Assembly: GCF_021462225.1 (NCBI RefSeq)
Contig: NC_061794.1
Coordinates: 16,137,784-16,201,783 of the forward strand
From: Girardinichthys multiradiatus
Lineage: Eukaryota; Chordata; Actinopteri; Cyprinodontiformes; Goodeidae
Length of the DNA stretch: 64,000 bases
Reading direction: 5' to 3'
This document shows positions 38,701-47,225 of the stretch, piece after piece. The position numbers were made by a program, and so were the translations under genes. Below the pieces are notes generated by a model. That model saw only the letters and a program-made list of their open reading frames with translations. It ran no database searches and had not been told where the DNA came from. Positions within the stretch are counted from its first letter, which is position 1. Every line of letters starts with the position of its first letter.

Positions 38701-41700
38701 AAGATCGTCACCACTACTGGTAGGCAAGCTCCGCTAACACTCTTATTTCCTTCTTTTTTTCTGTTTGTAAATAAAAAATATGCTTCTGAAATGTCATATG
38801 TTGTTCCTAATGTCTTTCAGATATAGTGATTCCAGGTACCAACAACTTAACAGATGTCCAGGCGAGGATCACTGCTGGAGAAAGTATTCATGTTATCAGG
38901 GGCACAAAAGGTACAATTCTCCAGAACTCTAAAACTAATTTGTGTAAAAAAGTTGATTACTTGTTTATACTTCTGATTTTTGTTTTTACTTTAAATGAAA
39001 TGATACAAACAAAATAATTGATAGATTTTGTAGTCAACTCTAATCATTGTGCAAAACTTGATAAATATCACCAACATTGCTGAAACCTTCTTAAAAAAGA
39101 AGTTAGATTTGATTCATTAAAGGAAGTTACAATTAAATTTCATCAAGTTGTTGTAAATCATCTGCTTGCAGTGTATACTGAAGTATTTGTTACTTTTGTT
39201 TGTATTTAGGGACGTATATCAGGACATCTGATGGCCGAATCTTTGCCATCAGAGCAGCTAATAAGGCCAAGACAGTGGACCAGAGTGCAGCAGCTCCTCC
39301 CAAAGGTAAAACCATTTGCTTTCCAACTGGATCCCAATAAAGCATGAGGCCTTTACTGATACATTCATCTACATCTGCTTGCAAAAGTATTTAGTAGTAG
39401 TAGAAGTAGTAGTAGTTGTTTATTTTCTTTTGTGCCATACACCATAAAGGTGCCCAGCCCCCGTGGGCTTATAAGACACACAATCATATTGAGAAATGTA
39501 TGGTATAGACCAACTCAAAGCTGTGAGTAATTGTGTTCAAAAATAATGATGAATGGGTTTCAATACTCGTCTCATCTCGTCTTGTCATCTTCCGCTTATC
39601 CGAGACCGGGTAGCGGGGGCAGTAGTCTAAGCAGGGATGCCCGGACTTCCCTCTCCCAGAAACCTCCTCCAGCTCCTCTGGGGGAAGCTTGTGATATTTC
39701 CAGGTCAGCTGAGAGACATAGGCCCTCCAAAGTGTCCTGGGGGGTCCATCTCTACCAGCATTGCACATCCAGATACCTCTCCTCAAAATGACTCAAGCTA
39801 CGCCAGCCTGGATGGGGAGCATCTGCAAACAGCAATTTCAAAATCTTACCACAGACTCGGTTTGATTTCAGTTTTTGACTGAGCTATTCTGATACATACA
39901 GGAGTTGGACAATGAAACTGAAACACCTGTCATTTTAGTGTGGGAGGTTTCATGGCTAAATTGGACCAGCCTGGTAGCCAGTCTTCATTGATTGCACATT
40001 GCACCAGTAAGAGTAGAGTGTGAAGGTTCTATTAGCAGGGTAAGAGCACAGGTTTGCTCAAAATATTGAAATGCACACAACATTATGGGTGACATACCAG
40101 AGTTCAAAAGAGGACAAATTGTTGGTGCACGTCTTGCTGGCGCATCTGTGACCAAGACAGCAAGTCTTTGTGATGTATTAAGAGCCACAGTATCCAGGAT
40201 AATGTCAGCATACCACCAAGAAGGACGAACCACATCCAACAGGATTAACTGTGGACGCAAGAGGAAGCTGTCTGAAAGGGATGTTCGGGTGCTAACCTGG
40301 ATTGTATCCAAAAAACATAAAACCACGGCTGCCCAAATCACGGCAGAATTAAATGTGCACCTCAACTCTCCTGTTTCCACCAGAACTGGCCGTCTGGAGC
40401 TCCACAGGGTCAATATACACGGCCGGGCTGCTATAGCCAAACCTTTGGTCACTCATGCCAATGCCAAACGTCGGTTTCAATGGTGCAAGGAGAGCAAATC
40501 TTGGGCTGTGGATAATGTGAAACATGTATTGTTCTCTGATGAGTCCACCTTTACTGTTTTCCCCACATCTGGGAGAGTTACGGTGTGGAGAAGCCCCAAA
40601 GAAGCGTACCACCCAGACTGTTGCATGCCCAGAGTGAAGCATGGGGGTGGATCATTGATGGTTTGGGCTGCCATATCATGGCATTCCCTTGGCCCAATAC
40701 TTGTGCTAGATGGGCGCGTCACTGCCAAGGACTACCGAACCATTCTTGAGGACCATGTGCATCCAATGGTTCAAACATTGTATCCTGAAGGCGGTGCCGT
40801 GTATCAGGATGACAATGCACCAATACACACAGCAAGACTGGTGAAAGATTGGTTTGATGAACATGAAAGTGAAGTTGAACATCTCCCATGGCCTGCACAG
40901 TCACCAGATCTAAATATTATTGAGCCACTTTGGGGTGTTTTGGAGGAGTGAGTCAGGAAACGTTTTCCTCCACCAGTATCACGTAGTGACCTGGCCACTA
41001 TCCTGCAAGAAGAATGGCTTAAAATCCCTCTGACCACTGTGCAGGACTTGTATATGTTATTCCCAAGACGAATTGACGTTGTATTGGCCGCAAAAGGAGG
41101 CCCTACACCATACTAATAAATTATTGTGGTCTAAAACCAGGTGTTTCAGTTTCATTGTCCAACCCCTGTAAATATACGTTGACCTAAATCACTCTATTAC
41201 AGCTCTGGTTGTGTGTTTAGCGCCATTGTCCTGCTGGAGGAGGAACGTCCACCACAGTCTCAAGTTCTTTGCTGCCACTCCCAGGATTTCTTCCAGGATT
41301 GCCTTGTGTTTAACGCTATCCATCTTACCTTTAACTGTGATCATCTTCCAAATCCCTGCTGAAGAAAAGCTTACTTACAGCATGATTCTGCCACCACCAT
41401 GTTTCACCATGGGGATAATGTGTTCAGGATGGTGCGCTGTCTAAGTTTTGTGCTACAGATGACCTTTTGCATGCAGGCCAAAAGGTTACATTTTGGTCTC
41501 ATCTGATCAGAGCACTTTTACAGGCTTACTGTGTTACTGTGTACATTTAGCAGTTATCCAATAAAGATTCTCACACCTGAGGTTTGGATCTCTGCAGCTC
41601 CTTCTTGGGCTTCTTGGCTCCTTCTTTAATAAATTTCTGGGCTATCACTTTAGGTCAGCAGGTTTGTAGTTTTGCTAAACTCTTTCCTTTGTTAGACAAA

Positions 41701-43034
41701 GTGAAACTCCATGAGAGCTTCAGAGCTTGCCTATCTCTGCTTTAAACCTTCTCACAACTTTATCCCTGATCTGTCTGATGTTTTTCTAGTTTGTTGTGCA
41801 AGAAACCAGCTGTATTCAGACTAAGATTAAATTATATAAAGGTGGTGCACAGGATTTTAGTTAGGGGTATCAGAGTCAAGGAACCCCCTAATACAAATGC
41901 AGGTGACATTTTTTAGATTGTTGTTTTTAAATGTATGTAATAAATATATAATAAATTATTAATCTAAAGTCAACACTTAATGTCTTTCTTCTTTCAGACT
42001 TGAAGGCTCCGCCTCAGGAAGTTTCCTCCAGTGGCAGTAATGGTTGCATATCCCCTGACAGGAAGCCGATGGTACCCTCCAAGACTGTGCCCCGCCCTCT
42101 TTCCCCCGACAGCCCAGCGATCATCAACGAGTTGCAGCGCTACACGGCTGGCTCTGGGACTGATGTGAGAGCAGCTGAGAGCAGCATGAACACCCTGCCT
42201 TCTAACAAGCTGCTACAGAAAAAGTGTGGCAGCAGTGCAAGCACTTATTCTGGGGAAACTATGGGCCACCATGATGCCTCCACTACTAATGTTATCCAGC
42301 CGAATGTGGACAACAGTGTTCCTCAAGACCTGAGAATAGGCAGCAAGCGTAAGGCCTCCAGCCCGTTCCTGGAGAAACGAGTCAGTAAGCAGCCCTTCGC
42401 AGGAAAACACTCCTCAGCCCCTCCACCTTCACCAGGGTTTTCCTTCACAGGGGGCTATGGCCTTCCCCCGATGGGTCTCAGCTCTGCCATGTTGGGCAGC
42501 TCAGTGGGGCATCCTCTCTTCATGGGGTCAAGCTCACAGTACTTCCAGCCACCCAACAATCAGCTGGGAGACCCCACTTACATGTATCGAGATGTGTTCG
42601 GCTTGCGCGGAGCTACCACTGTCCCCTATTCCTCATCCCAGTCTTCATCCACAACAATCATGACTCCTGCCTCATCGTCTCCTTCTGCATCAGTCAATGC
42701 TGCCAGTTCTCTTCCAGGAGCTCACCCATCATACATATTGAGCCCCAGCGTGGCTGGGATGCTCCCACCAGGCTTCCCCCTCTCATACAGTCCATCTCTG
42801 GCCGGTCTTTACTCTGGCTCAATGCTGCCAGGTCCGGCTGCCACTCCCGGTCCAGCCGGAGCCAGTTTCTTGTCTCAGTACCCCCAAACTACTGCCTCAG
42901 GCTCCTCCTCCTCCTCTTCCCCTTCCTCGTTTTCTCCATCAGCACGCTTAGAGGGCTACCGGGCCCCGGTCCTGATGAACGGCAGGGAGGTCAGCGGCAG
43001 CAGCGACTCTGATGATGATGACGACATTATTTAG
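23681..43034 (+). CDS. rad54l2: RAD54-like 2 / ARIP4 SNF2-family ATPase (22 coding exons; start exon not settled)
   Basis: The product is a nuclear SNF2/RAD54-type DNA-dependent ATPase that interacts with the androgen receptor and remodels chromatin (known for the vertebrate family). Coding exons: 23681-23733, 25386-25629, 27605-27738, 28134-28307, 32322-32530, 32729-32911, 33512-33645, 33824-34020, 34143-34346, 34439-34577, 34656-34833, 34948-35169, 35267-35385, 35500-35624, 36138-36237, 36317-36522, 37313-37488, 38190-38386, 38520-38719, 38821-38910, 39210-39305 and 41998-43034. All phases join, giving 1471 residues from the first complete codon to TAG at 43032-43034. The mammalian protein is about 1470 residues, so little is missing. 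Numbered from the first complete codon: Walker A MGLGKT at 303-308, DEGH box at 459-462, an LxxLL motif (LHSLL) at 547-551, and helicase motif [13 protein letters not shown] at 833-843. The C-terminus is Ser/Pro-rich. One intron is GC-AG. The N-terminal exon is uncertain. Confidence 0.95.
25386..25629 (+). CDS. rad54l2: rad54l2 coding exon B (Ser/Pro-rich N-terminus, HMRRNIR)
   Basis: The acceptor CTCCCACAG precedes the exon and the donor CAG|GTACCG follows it. It encodes a Ser/Thr/Pro-rich low-complexity segment ending in a basic stretch with HMRRNIR, which is well conserved in ARIP4 just before the KLL segment of the next exon. It ends two bases into a codon. The first part is not recognisably conserved. 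Confidence 0.88.
27605..27738 (+). CDS. rad54l2: rad54l2 coding exon C (KLLSEHQLD...coiled segment)
   Basis: The acceptor TTTCAG and donor GTGAGA flank the exon. It encodes a [24 protein letters not shown] helical segment, rich in Glu, Gln and Arg, that matches the conserved ARIP4 region following MRRNIR. The first base completes the split Arg codon and the exon ends one base into a Gly codon. Confidence 0.93.
27861..27965 (-). repeat. antisense 3' tail of a non-LTR element, with AATTC repeat
   Basis: TCAATTCAATTCAATTCAG is followed by TTTATTTATATAGCGCCAAT and ACAACACATGTTGTCTCAAG. This is a common fish LINE/SINE 3' tail in reverse orientation. It is intronic in rad54l2. Confidence 0.5.
28134..28307 (+). 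CDS. rad54l2: rad54l2 coding exon D (Ser-rich, SIM-like [10 protein letters not shown])
   Basis: The acceptor CTCCAG and donor GTAAAA flank the exon. It encodes a poorly conserved Ser-rich linker with [15 protein letters not shown] hydrophobic core followed by serines and acids is the layout of a SUMO-interacting motif, and the mammalian protein has a similar stretch here. The SIM reading is an inference. Phases join to both neighbours. Confidence 0.85.
28308..32321. other. large rad54l2 intron between exons D and E
   Basis: About 4 kb. At 28822-28970 GGGGTGC and GCACCCCT face each other and might be the ends of a decayed hAT-type MITE. At 30660-30670 there is an octamer ATGCAAAT. At 30940-31010 there is a CA-rich patch. 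No extra exon seen. Confidence 0.5.
29701..29714 (-). promoter_or_regulatory. CTCF-like motif in rad54l2 intron
   Basis: The complement reads CCTGTAGGTGGCAC, one base from the CCASYAGRKGGCRS core. No flanking features confirm binding. Confidence 0.3.
32322..32530 (+). CDS. rad54l2: rad54l2 coding exon E (acidic linker into HPxxxEDIFLxPQL)
   Basis: The acceptor TTTTTAG and donor GTATCA flank the exon. It encodes an acidic, Ser-rich segment ([11 protein letters not shown]), then the conserved NDALNQ...VLINLNHP region and [11 protein letters not shown], which leads straight into the ATPase core. It ends in phase 0. Confidence 0.93.
32729..32911 (+). CDS. rad54l2: rad54l2 coding exon F (ATPase motif I, MGLGKT)
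   Basis: The acceptor GTCTTCAG and donor GTAAGC flank an exon of exactly 61 codons. It carries the [16 protein letters not shown] start of the SNF2_N domain and the Walker A loop AHSMGLGKT, so it holds the nucleotide-binding site. The lysine of GKT is present. Confidence 0.97.
32975..33060. repeat. LINE/SINE-type tail with TTTATTTATATA and short tandem
   Basis: CAGCTTTATTTATATAAC resembles the antisense 3' tails of fish non-LTR elements, and is followed by a duplicated ATGTAATCTAATCT unit. It is intronic in rad54l2. Confidence 0.35.
33070..33445 (-). mobile_element. Sleeping-Beauty-clade Tc1 relic, antisense, in rad54l2 intron
   Basis: GTGGAGGTCTCCAATTCACT, TGAGGTCACACAAGGAAGC, CATTTGCAGGTGTGTCTC and AGAGCCATGACATCATCACC are in the same order as in the relic at 11035-12275. 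This copy keeps only the 5' transposase and left-end region. Strongly degraded. Confidence 0.6.
33512..33645 (+). CDS. rad54l2: rad54l2 coding exon G (SNF2 motif Ia region)
   Basis: The acceptor CCTTTCAG and donor AA|GTAAGA flank the exon. It encodes [21 protein letters not shown] and the [11 protein letters not shown] segment of the first RecA-like lobe. The last Lys codon is split by the intron. Confidence 0.96.
33824..34020 (+). CDS. rad54l2: rad54l2 coding exon H (SNF2 lobe 1, GYEMYRLL)
   Basis: The acceptor TGCCCAG and donor GTTAGT flank the exon. It encodes [27 protein letters not shown], a basic patch rich in Lys and Arg that could act in nuclear localisation (inference), and the LDEEDRQQE segment. 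Confidence 0.95.
34143..34346 (+). CDS. rad54l2: rad54l2 coding exon I (DEGH box and motif III)
   Basis: The acceptor TTGTTAAG and donor GTATGT flank the exon. It holds the Walker B/motif [13 protein letters not shown] (DEGH rather than DEAH, as is normal for this family) and motif [13 protein letters not shown], followed by [14 protein letters not shown]. Confidence 0.97.
34439..34577 (+). CDS. rad54l2: rad54l2 coding exon J ([13 protein letters not shown]; LxxLL motif)
   Basis: The acceptor TATTTCAG and donor GTAAGA flank the exon. It encodes the strongly conserved [16 protein letters not shown] segment and VLHSLLEGF. The latter contains an LxxLL motif, the type of helix used to contact nuclear receptors. 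Whether this copy is surface-exposed is unknown. Confidence 0.97.
34656..34833 (+). CDS. rad54l2: rad54l2 coding exon K (followed by a GC donor)
   Basis: The acceptor TATCTAG precedes [27 protein letters not shown] and [11 protein letters not shown]. The reading frame and homology require the exon to end at AAG (34833), immediately followed by GCGAGT. The next exon, starting ATTTGGAAT after TTTAG, completes the conserved [11 protein letters not shown] join, so this intron is GC-AG. Confidence 0.94.
34948..35169 (+). CDS. rad54l2: rad54l2 coding exon L ([15 protein letters not shown])
   Basis: The acceptor TTCTTTAG and donor TGG|GTACGT flank 74 in-phase codons. It encodes the [15 protein letters not shown] helix, a variable low-complexity insert, and VITYEW, which starts the second lobe region. 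Confidence 0.96.
35267..35385 (+). CDS. rad54l2: rad54l2 coding exon M (SNF2 lobe 2 start)
   Basis: The acceptor GGCCAG and donor AG|GTAAGG flank the exon. It encodes the [26 protein letters not shown] stretch, helicase motif IV region of the C-terminal helicase lobe. The Ser codon at its end is split. Confidence 0.96.
35500..35624 (+). CDS. rad54l2: rad54l2 coding exon N (SQSLSTL...WVRNLNYY)
   Basis: The acceptor CTCTTCCAG and donor A|GTAAGT flank the exon. It encodes [14 protein letters not shown] and ends at WVRNLNYY. The split Arg codon joins to LDGS in the next exon. Confidence 0.96.
36138..36237 (+). CDS. rad54l2: rad54l2 coding exon O (LDGST...FLLSTR)
   Basis: The acceptor TTTTCAAG and donor CG|GTACCA flank the exon. 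It encodes [20 protein letters not shown] and WVFLLSTR, the motif IVa/V region of the C-terminal helicase lobe. Both split Arg codons join correctly. Confidence 0.96.
36317..36522 (+). CDS. rad54l2: rad54l2 coding exon P (motifs V and VI)
   Basis: The acceptor TCCTCAG and donor GTGAGT flank the exon. It contains [20 protein letters not shown] (motif V) and [13 protein letters not shown] (motif VI with its arginines intact), then [16 protein letters not shown]. All residues expected for ATPase coupling are present. Confidence 0.97.
37313..37488 (+). CDS. rad54l2: rad54l2 coding exon Q ([13 protein letters not shown])
   Basis: The acceptor TTTACCAG and donor AAG|GTAGGT flank the exon. It encodes [21 protein letters not shown], the family-specific segment just after the helicase core, and ends in phase 0 at HLITK. 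Confidence 0.96.
37680..38120 (+). mobile_element. 441-bp internally deleted Tc1 with TA target duplication
   Basis: It starts CAGAACATTGCAAATGTATT after TA (37678-37679) and ends AATACTTTTGCGAGGCACCG before TA (38121-38122). The two ends are diverged inverted copies. The left half matches the 5' noncoding part of the Tc1 family whose antisense relics lie at 39788, 54440 and 60838, and the transposase region is missing. It sits in the rad54l2 intron between exons Q and R. Confidence 0.65.
38190..38386 (+). CDS. rad54l2: rad54l2 coding exon R ([15 protein letters not shown])
   Basis: The acceptor CCTTTTCAG and donor TG|GTCAGT flank the exon. It encodes [19 protein letters not shown], then [18 protein letters not shown] and AFSQRN. 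A nearby GTGAGT just downstream looks stronger as a donor but breaks the frame to the next exon. The GTCAGT donor keeps the Trp codon and the conserved RPVQ frame. Confidence 0.93.
38520..38719 (+). CDS. rad54l2: rad54l2 coding exon S ([22 protein letters not shown])
   Basis: The acceptor TCTGTTCAG and donor GTAGGC flank the exon. It encodes [20 protein letters not shown], a variable Ser-rich linker, and [20 protein letters not shown], matching the conserved C-terminal region of ARIP4. Confidence 0.95.
38821..38910 (+). CDS. rad54l2: rad54l2 coding exon T ([17 protein letters not shown])
   Basis: The acceptor GTCTTTCAG and donor GTACAA flank the exon. It encodes [27 protein letters not shown], a conserved family block. 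Codons split at both ends join correctly. Confidence 0.95.
39210..39305 (+). CDS. rad54l2: rad54l2 coding exon U ([16 protein letters not shown])
   Basis: The acceptor TATTTAG and donor GTAAAA flank the exon. It encodes [19 protein letters not shown] and a short variable tail. The following intron (39306-41997) is filled with nested repeats. Confidence 0.94.
39386..39422 (+). repeat. short AGT microsatellite
   Basis: TTAGTAGTAGTAGAAGTAGT continues as an imperfect trinucleotide run of about 35 bases. Confidence 0.7.
39550..39785 (-). mobile_element. APE-type LINE 3' end, antisense
   Basis: CTTCCGCTTATCCGAGACCG, then CAGAAACCTCCTCCAGCTCC and GTCAGCTGAGAGACATAGGC, are the reverse of the 3' end of the sense LINE near 62780-62920. 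It abuts the Tc1 relic at about 39785. Confidence 0.6.
39899..41168 (+). mobile_element. Tc1/mariner DD36E element (Incomer-like), 1270 bp
   Basis: It is bounded by TA at 39897-39898 and 41169-41170. The 31-bp terminal inverted repeats start CAGGAGTTGGACAATGAAAC on the left and CAGGGGTTGGACAATGAAAC on the right (complement), with one mismatch. It encodes a transposase with one internal stop. The spacing between the second Asp and the Glu is 36 residues, the signature described for the Incomer (DD36E) group. The age looks moderate: ends and frame are well kept. Confidence 0.88.
40085..41116 (+). pseudogene. DD36E transposase with a single premature stop
   Basis: ATG 40085 to TAA 41114 is 343 codons, all in one frame except TGA at 40949-40951. 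N-terminal helix-turn-helix region ([20 protein letters not shown]), a [10 protein letters not shown] hinge, then the triad: [15 protein letters not shown] and the Glu of DLNIIEPLW. The stop lies right after that block ([17 protein letters not shown]). Typical length for the family is about 340. TGA in this position probably replaced CGA through CpG decay (inference). Confidence 0.85.
41998..43034 (+). CDS. rad54l2: rad54l2 terminal coding exon V (Ser/Pro-rich C-terminus, stop TAG)
   Basis: The acceptor CTTCTTTCAG precedes it, and the exon runs 344 codons to TAG at 43032. It holds the conserved [17 protein letters not shown] block, a basic [12 protein letters not shown] patch, and a long Ser/Pro/Gly/Tyr-rich low-complexity tail with poly-Ser runs. 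It ends in [10 protein letters not shown]. The mammalian protein also ends in an acidic run but continues a few residues further. Confidence 0.96.
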
Positions 43035-46000
43035 TTGAGGGGACAGTGAGACTTGAGAAAACTTTCAGCTCATGCTGTTAGCCGGAATGCAGCTCTTTCT
43101 GACGGGAATGGACAAAGAGTAAAAGAGAGTTAAGGCTTAAAATCTTCATTTTGGTCACCTGTGTTGCCTTGGAGAAACAACCTGAAGGGTGACTGAACAC
43201 AGACTGCACACTGAGTGACAAATATTGAATATCAAAATGTGAAGCATTTAAACAGATCCAGAGGGGGAGAGATTTGAATTCTACGGACTGAGCTTCCAGA
43301 TTTGTTTGTCCAATCCTGGCATTAAAAAGCTCATCACTGGAATGAGAACTGCTGAGTGTGAGCCTGTAGTGACTACAAGTGGCCACTAGTTGAACTGTTA
43401 ATTTAGAGATTCTAAAGTAGTTCCGCAGCTTTGCTAAATGTGAAGACTCTTGCTTACAGCTAATCAAAAAGACAACCATATCTTTAAGTTATAGTTCAAG
43501 ATTTTTTAAGTAAGGTTCTGTTAAAAAGTTCTAATTTTTTTTGGTGTGTTTAAAAAAAAAAGTAGATTATTTTTGACCCACTGTCTGAAGCTAATGGGTA
43601 ATCTGAAAGGATTGCTAGAATATGACATTTTGGATATTGGAGTTTTTTTTCAAGTTGGTGGAAGCCCACTTTGGTCTTCTCTCTGACTAGCCATTAGCTA
43701 ATCTAGATTTCTACTAAATAAAGCCACTAAAAGAGTTAAATGCAGTACAATATTAACTGCTTATGACCTTTTATCAGAACCTCACTTCAAAACTCCTGAC
43801 CTATCCCATTAAAGAAAAAGCGTCCTAACAGCTGAGGTAGCTTGTAGTAAATTTGTTCAACTGAAACAGTTTTGTCACTTGTAGAATACTGTTAATGAAT
43901 ATTTCCTTGGACAGCTAAAGAAAATGGTTAAAATATGGAACCAAACTCTGAAAAAAGGATTGTTGTTGTTCTTAATAATTCATTGCAGGACAGTATATCT
44001 TGTATATTTTTTGAAGGGCGAAATGGTGTGTCATCCTGGGGCTTGGTAAGGTTAAAAACATTATACTGAAACTTTAAAACTCCAATGAAAGAATGTACGA
44101 TTAATCAAATGCCTTCATATCGGGCCTTTTTCTGTCGGACAAGATTCCTTCTACTTGGGCGTAGGAAGATATAGTTTTTTTTTTTCTTTTTTAATGTGTA
44201 CTGTATTTTTCTGTGATCTACTTTTACAAAAAACAAAACAAAACAGGCAATTGCCTAAAAACAGTGAGGTGGGAAAAAAATGCTAATGAGGTGTTTTCCT
44301 TGTAGCGGAGAAACAACCAACAGAAGATGCCTTTATTTGCCTCCAATCTTTCTGAATGTTAGCTGTGAGAGAGGAGAGGTAAGGGGAGACCTAATCTCAC
44401 CCACAGTCTTACTGTAGCCTAGTGAAAAATGATGCAAACATTCACTCAAGCCTATATATATACTGATATAACCCGAGGGGGGCTGAGCTTTAAAGCCCCT
44501 CCAAAGCTTTGGTTACGCTCGTGTTGTTACTGTGTTTGTGTCTGCGCCTTGTCTTTTTAAAGGTTACAAAAGGAATCATTTCAAAAAGTGAAAAAAAACC
44601 AAATTTCTGACACAGATTCATACTTTCACTCTGCTGGGTTTTTTTCTCACCCATTTTCAGTCTTTGTCTCATCTTGCTTTGTGAGCAGAGTTGAAATGTA
44701 AAACCAAACTTAATTTTGGAGAAATTGTGTGTCTTTTCCCGAAACCAAGTACAGCAGAAACTCATCAGAAACCTCCAAAACAAAGAGGATCGTGTCTTAA
44801 GAGACCAAATATTGATTGCAGAGCAGAAGAAATTACGTTCATAAAAGGCATGGGGCAGTTACTGGCATTGAGGTACATCAAGATTGTTTTTTAAGTTAGG
44901 GTTTCAAAACTTAAAAAATGTTTTGACTTAATGTTCCTGTCTTAAAGCAGGAGTGACCAAAGTTCAGTCCACAGGCCATTTGGAAGCATTTTATTTATTT
45001 TTTATTAATTATAAAATTTCAAGATTGGTAGAAATTTGGCCCATTAAAAAGGCAGTCTAAATATGTAGCAGCTTTTTTATAATTTAGTGCAATATTTTCA
45101 CCTACAAATGAAAATGGAAGATGTTGGGTACCACAAAAAGTCTTAAACTTTTGTTAATCAGGTCTTTTCCTTTAATCTTAGTTTCATAGTGAAGACCTCC
45201 ACAAACATGCCGACTTTTACTTGGAGACAGACTTTGATTCAATCTTTCATTAGAGTTGGCTAAATAAAGCTATCGTTTTTCAAGGAAAGAGTGACCCACA
45301 TCCTGTTGCTGAAAAATTCTGGACCAAAAAAATAGAAAACAGAAAGAATGATTTGAGGAAACTCTGTGCCTTTCTTTTAATAAGGCGAACACAGAGACCC
45401 ATTATTTGTTTCCTCTCTATGATTTCTATAAAAATTAGATTACCTTGTTTGTTTCAGTAAAATATTGCTTCTTCAGTCTAATGTTAAGCAGGTAAAAAAA
45501 CATTTTTAATTGTTATAAGTTTTACATTTTTTATTTCAAAAAATATTATTTTTGTGGCCCAGGAGGACTTTTAACTTGACAAATTTGGCTCACATGGCAA
45601 AAGGTTTGGACACCACCAGTGTAAAATTATTTAATGATATGCCTGACAGCATAGAGTAAAACAGTGGTGCCTCTCTGCCACCTGTCGCTGCCCACTGCTT
45701 GTCTGCTGGCTGAACGAAACCTAGTCTGTTTACCTCATACTTACAGAAAAGACCAATGTTGCTGTCTAGAAATGTTTCCAGTTACGAAAAACACGGAAAC
45801 TAATGGCACCGTCGGTCTTTCTGGTAACACTGCTTTAACACAACGAGCTGGCTGGCAAGCTGTTTTAAATGGAAGCTGTTCAATCATTTATTACATCTTC
45901 TTTTTAAATATTTGTATTGATACCTTGAAACTGTGGTATTTTTACTTCAGGTTATCCTACCATGAGAATCTCATACCAGCCCATGCCTAGTCTATAGCAG

Positions 46001-47225
46001 CTACCATTGAGAAATACATATGCGCGAAATACACTGTGCTCCACTGTAAAACAGACATTAATCTGTGTATGTAAGTTAAAAAAACCTGACCAGTTTCTTA
46101 TTCATATTAACCATAAATCATCTTCATCTTAAAAACGGATTCGCGTTGTGTGAAAATTTTCATCTTCCCAGAACGGCTGCAGCTACAGATTTAAAAGCTA
46201 CCCGCTCCTCACACGGACACGAAAGTCTGAACATAATCAAACAATAACTCAAGTATTTTGTGTCTTTTTTTTGTCATTCATGGATATGTTGTTTATAATG
46301 AAACAGTTTACTCGTGTTGCATTTTTTTTTTTGGCTCTTCTCATTCAACTAGTACTGACTATTACCAAATTTAAATTATTTTTGACTTTGCATATTTATT
46401 TATTTTTATTTTTGTACAGTGTATTTTTGGTTTCCAATTTCTTTTTCTTGATCTTGTTTGTAAGATTATTATGGTCCTGTTAGTGTTCGAGGTTTTTGTT
46501 TGCTTATTATGGATGAACCGACAATTAACCAGTTTGACCCAATAACCAATTACTAGACCAACCGATTCCTGTGCTTGCTGAGCAATATTCAGGATCTTAG
46601 AACATACTGGCTATCTCTGACATGCCATGACAGAAAACGTGAAAAAAGAAAGAGAAAAAAAATGTGCTATTTGTCACGAAAAAAACGCTGGAAGCTATGC
46701 TTGATATTTGGACAAGCAAAGCCATTTTGATAGCAGTTAACGTAAATTTCAAGACGTTTTTGTCTGAATTTGAATTTAAGTCCTGGAACAAAAACAGACA
46801 TTAAATAAGCTGAAAAGAAAGCAACAACCACAGATGCTTTCCATTCCCTCTTTCATATTTCATCACCACATCCGAGTTGTTTGTCGTCCCATGATGCCAA
46901 ATAAATTATCTTAGGTGATAAACTTCCTGCCCCATCGGCTCGGCTTTTGCTGTTAAGACTGACTTGCTCTGTAGTTCGACAGCTTTCTACTTGAATTTAC
47001 ATATTTATTTATATGAAGCGGTTTGGGCGAGCCAGCTGAGCCGACTGTCTAAATTCCAGTTTAGATGAGGCGAAGGTAATAAAATCTGCTGACTTTAAGG
47101 ATGTTCTCTATTCAAAGCCTGTTGAGCAGATGATCAATGCTTAATGAGAATGGATCACCATTTTACATATTTTTGTTTGTTTTATTCGACTTTGTAAATA
47201 AAAGAAACATGCTCTAAATAATTTT
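43035..47225 (+). other. rad54l2: probable rad54l2 3' UTR
   Basis: No exon-like ORF is seen for about 4 kb after the stop codon. An early AATAAA lies at 43717-43722. A second one at 47197-47202, within TTTGTAAATAAAAG and followed by a long T-run, looks like a good cleavage site. The mammalian gene also has a long 3' UTR. A hAT-like repeat sits inside at about 44948-45621. The true end would need transcript data. Confidence 0.5.
44948..45621. mobile_element. possible hAT-like non-autonomous element in the rad54l2 3' UTR
   Basis: The left edge CAGGAGTGACCAAAG and right edge GTTTGGACACCACCAGTG are diverged inverted copies of an end seen in fish hAT elements (CAGGGGTGTCCAAAC type). Next to them are TCCACAGGCCATTTGG and AATTTGGCTCACATGG. 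I could not find a convincing 8-bp duplication. Confidence 0.35.

Larger units (their letters stand above)
39788..41940 (-). mobile_element. old Tc1 relic, antisense, split by a DD36E element
   Basis: Left part 39788-39898 (CATCTGCAAACAGCAATTTC, CCACAGACTCGG) and right part 41169-41940 (ACAGCTCTGGTTGTGTGTTT, CAGCATGATTCTGCCACCAC, TTAGTTAGGGGTATCAGAGT) are the reverse of one Tc1 transposon and line up across the inserted element. The right end reaches TACAAATGCAGG. All frames are broken. Confidence 0.65.
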
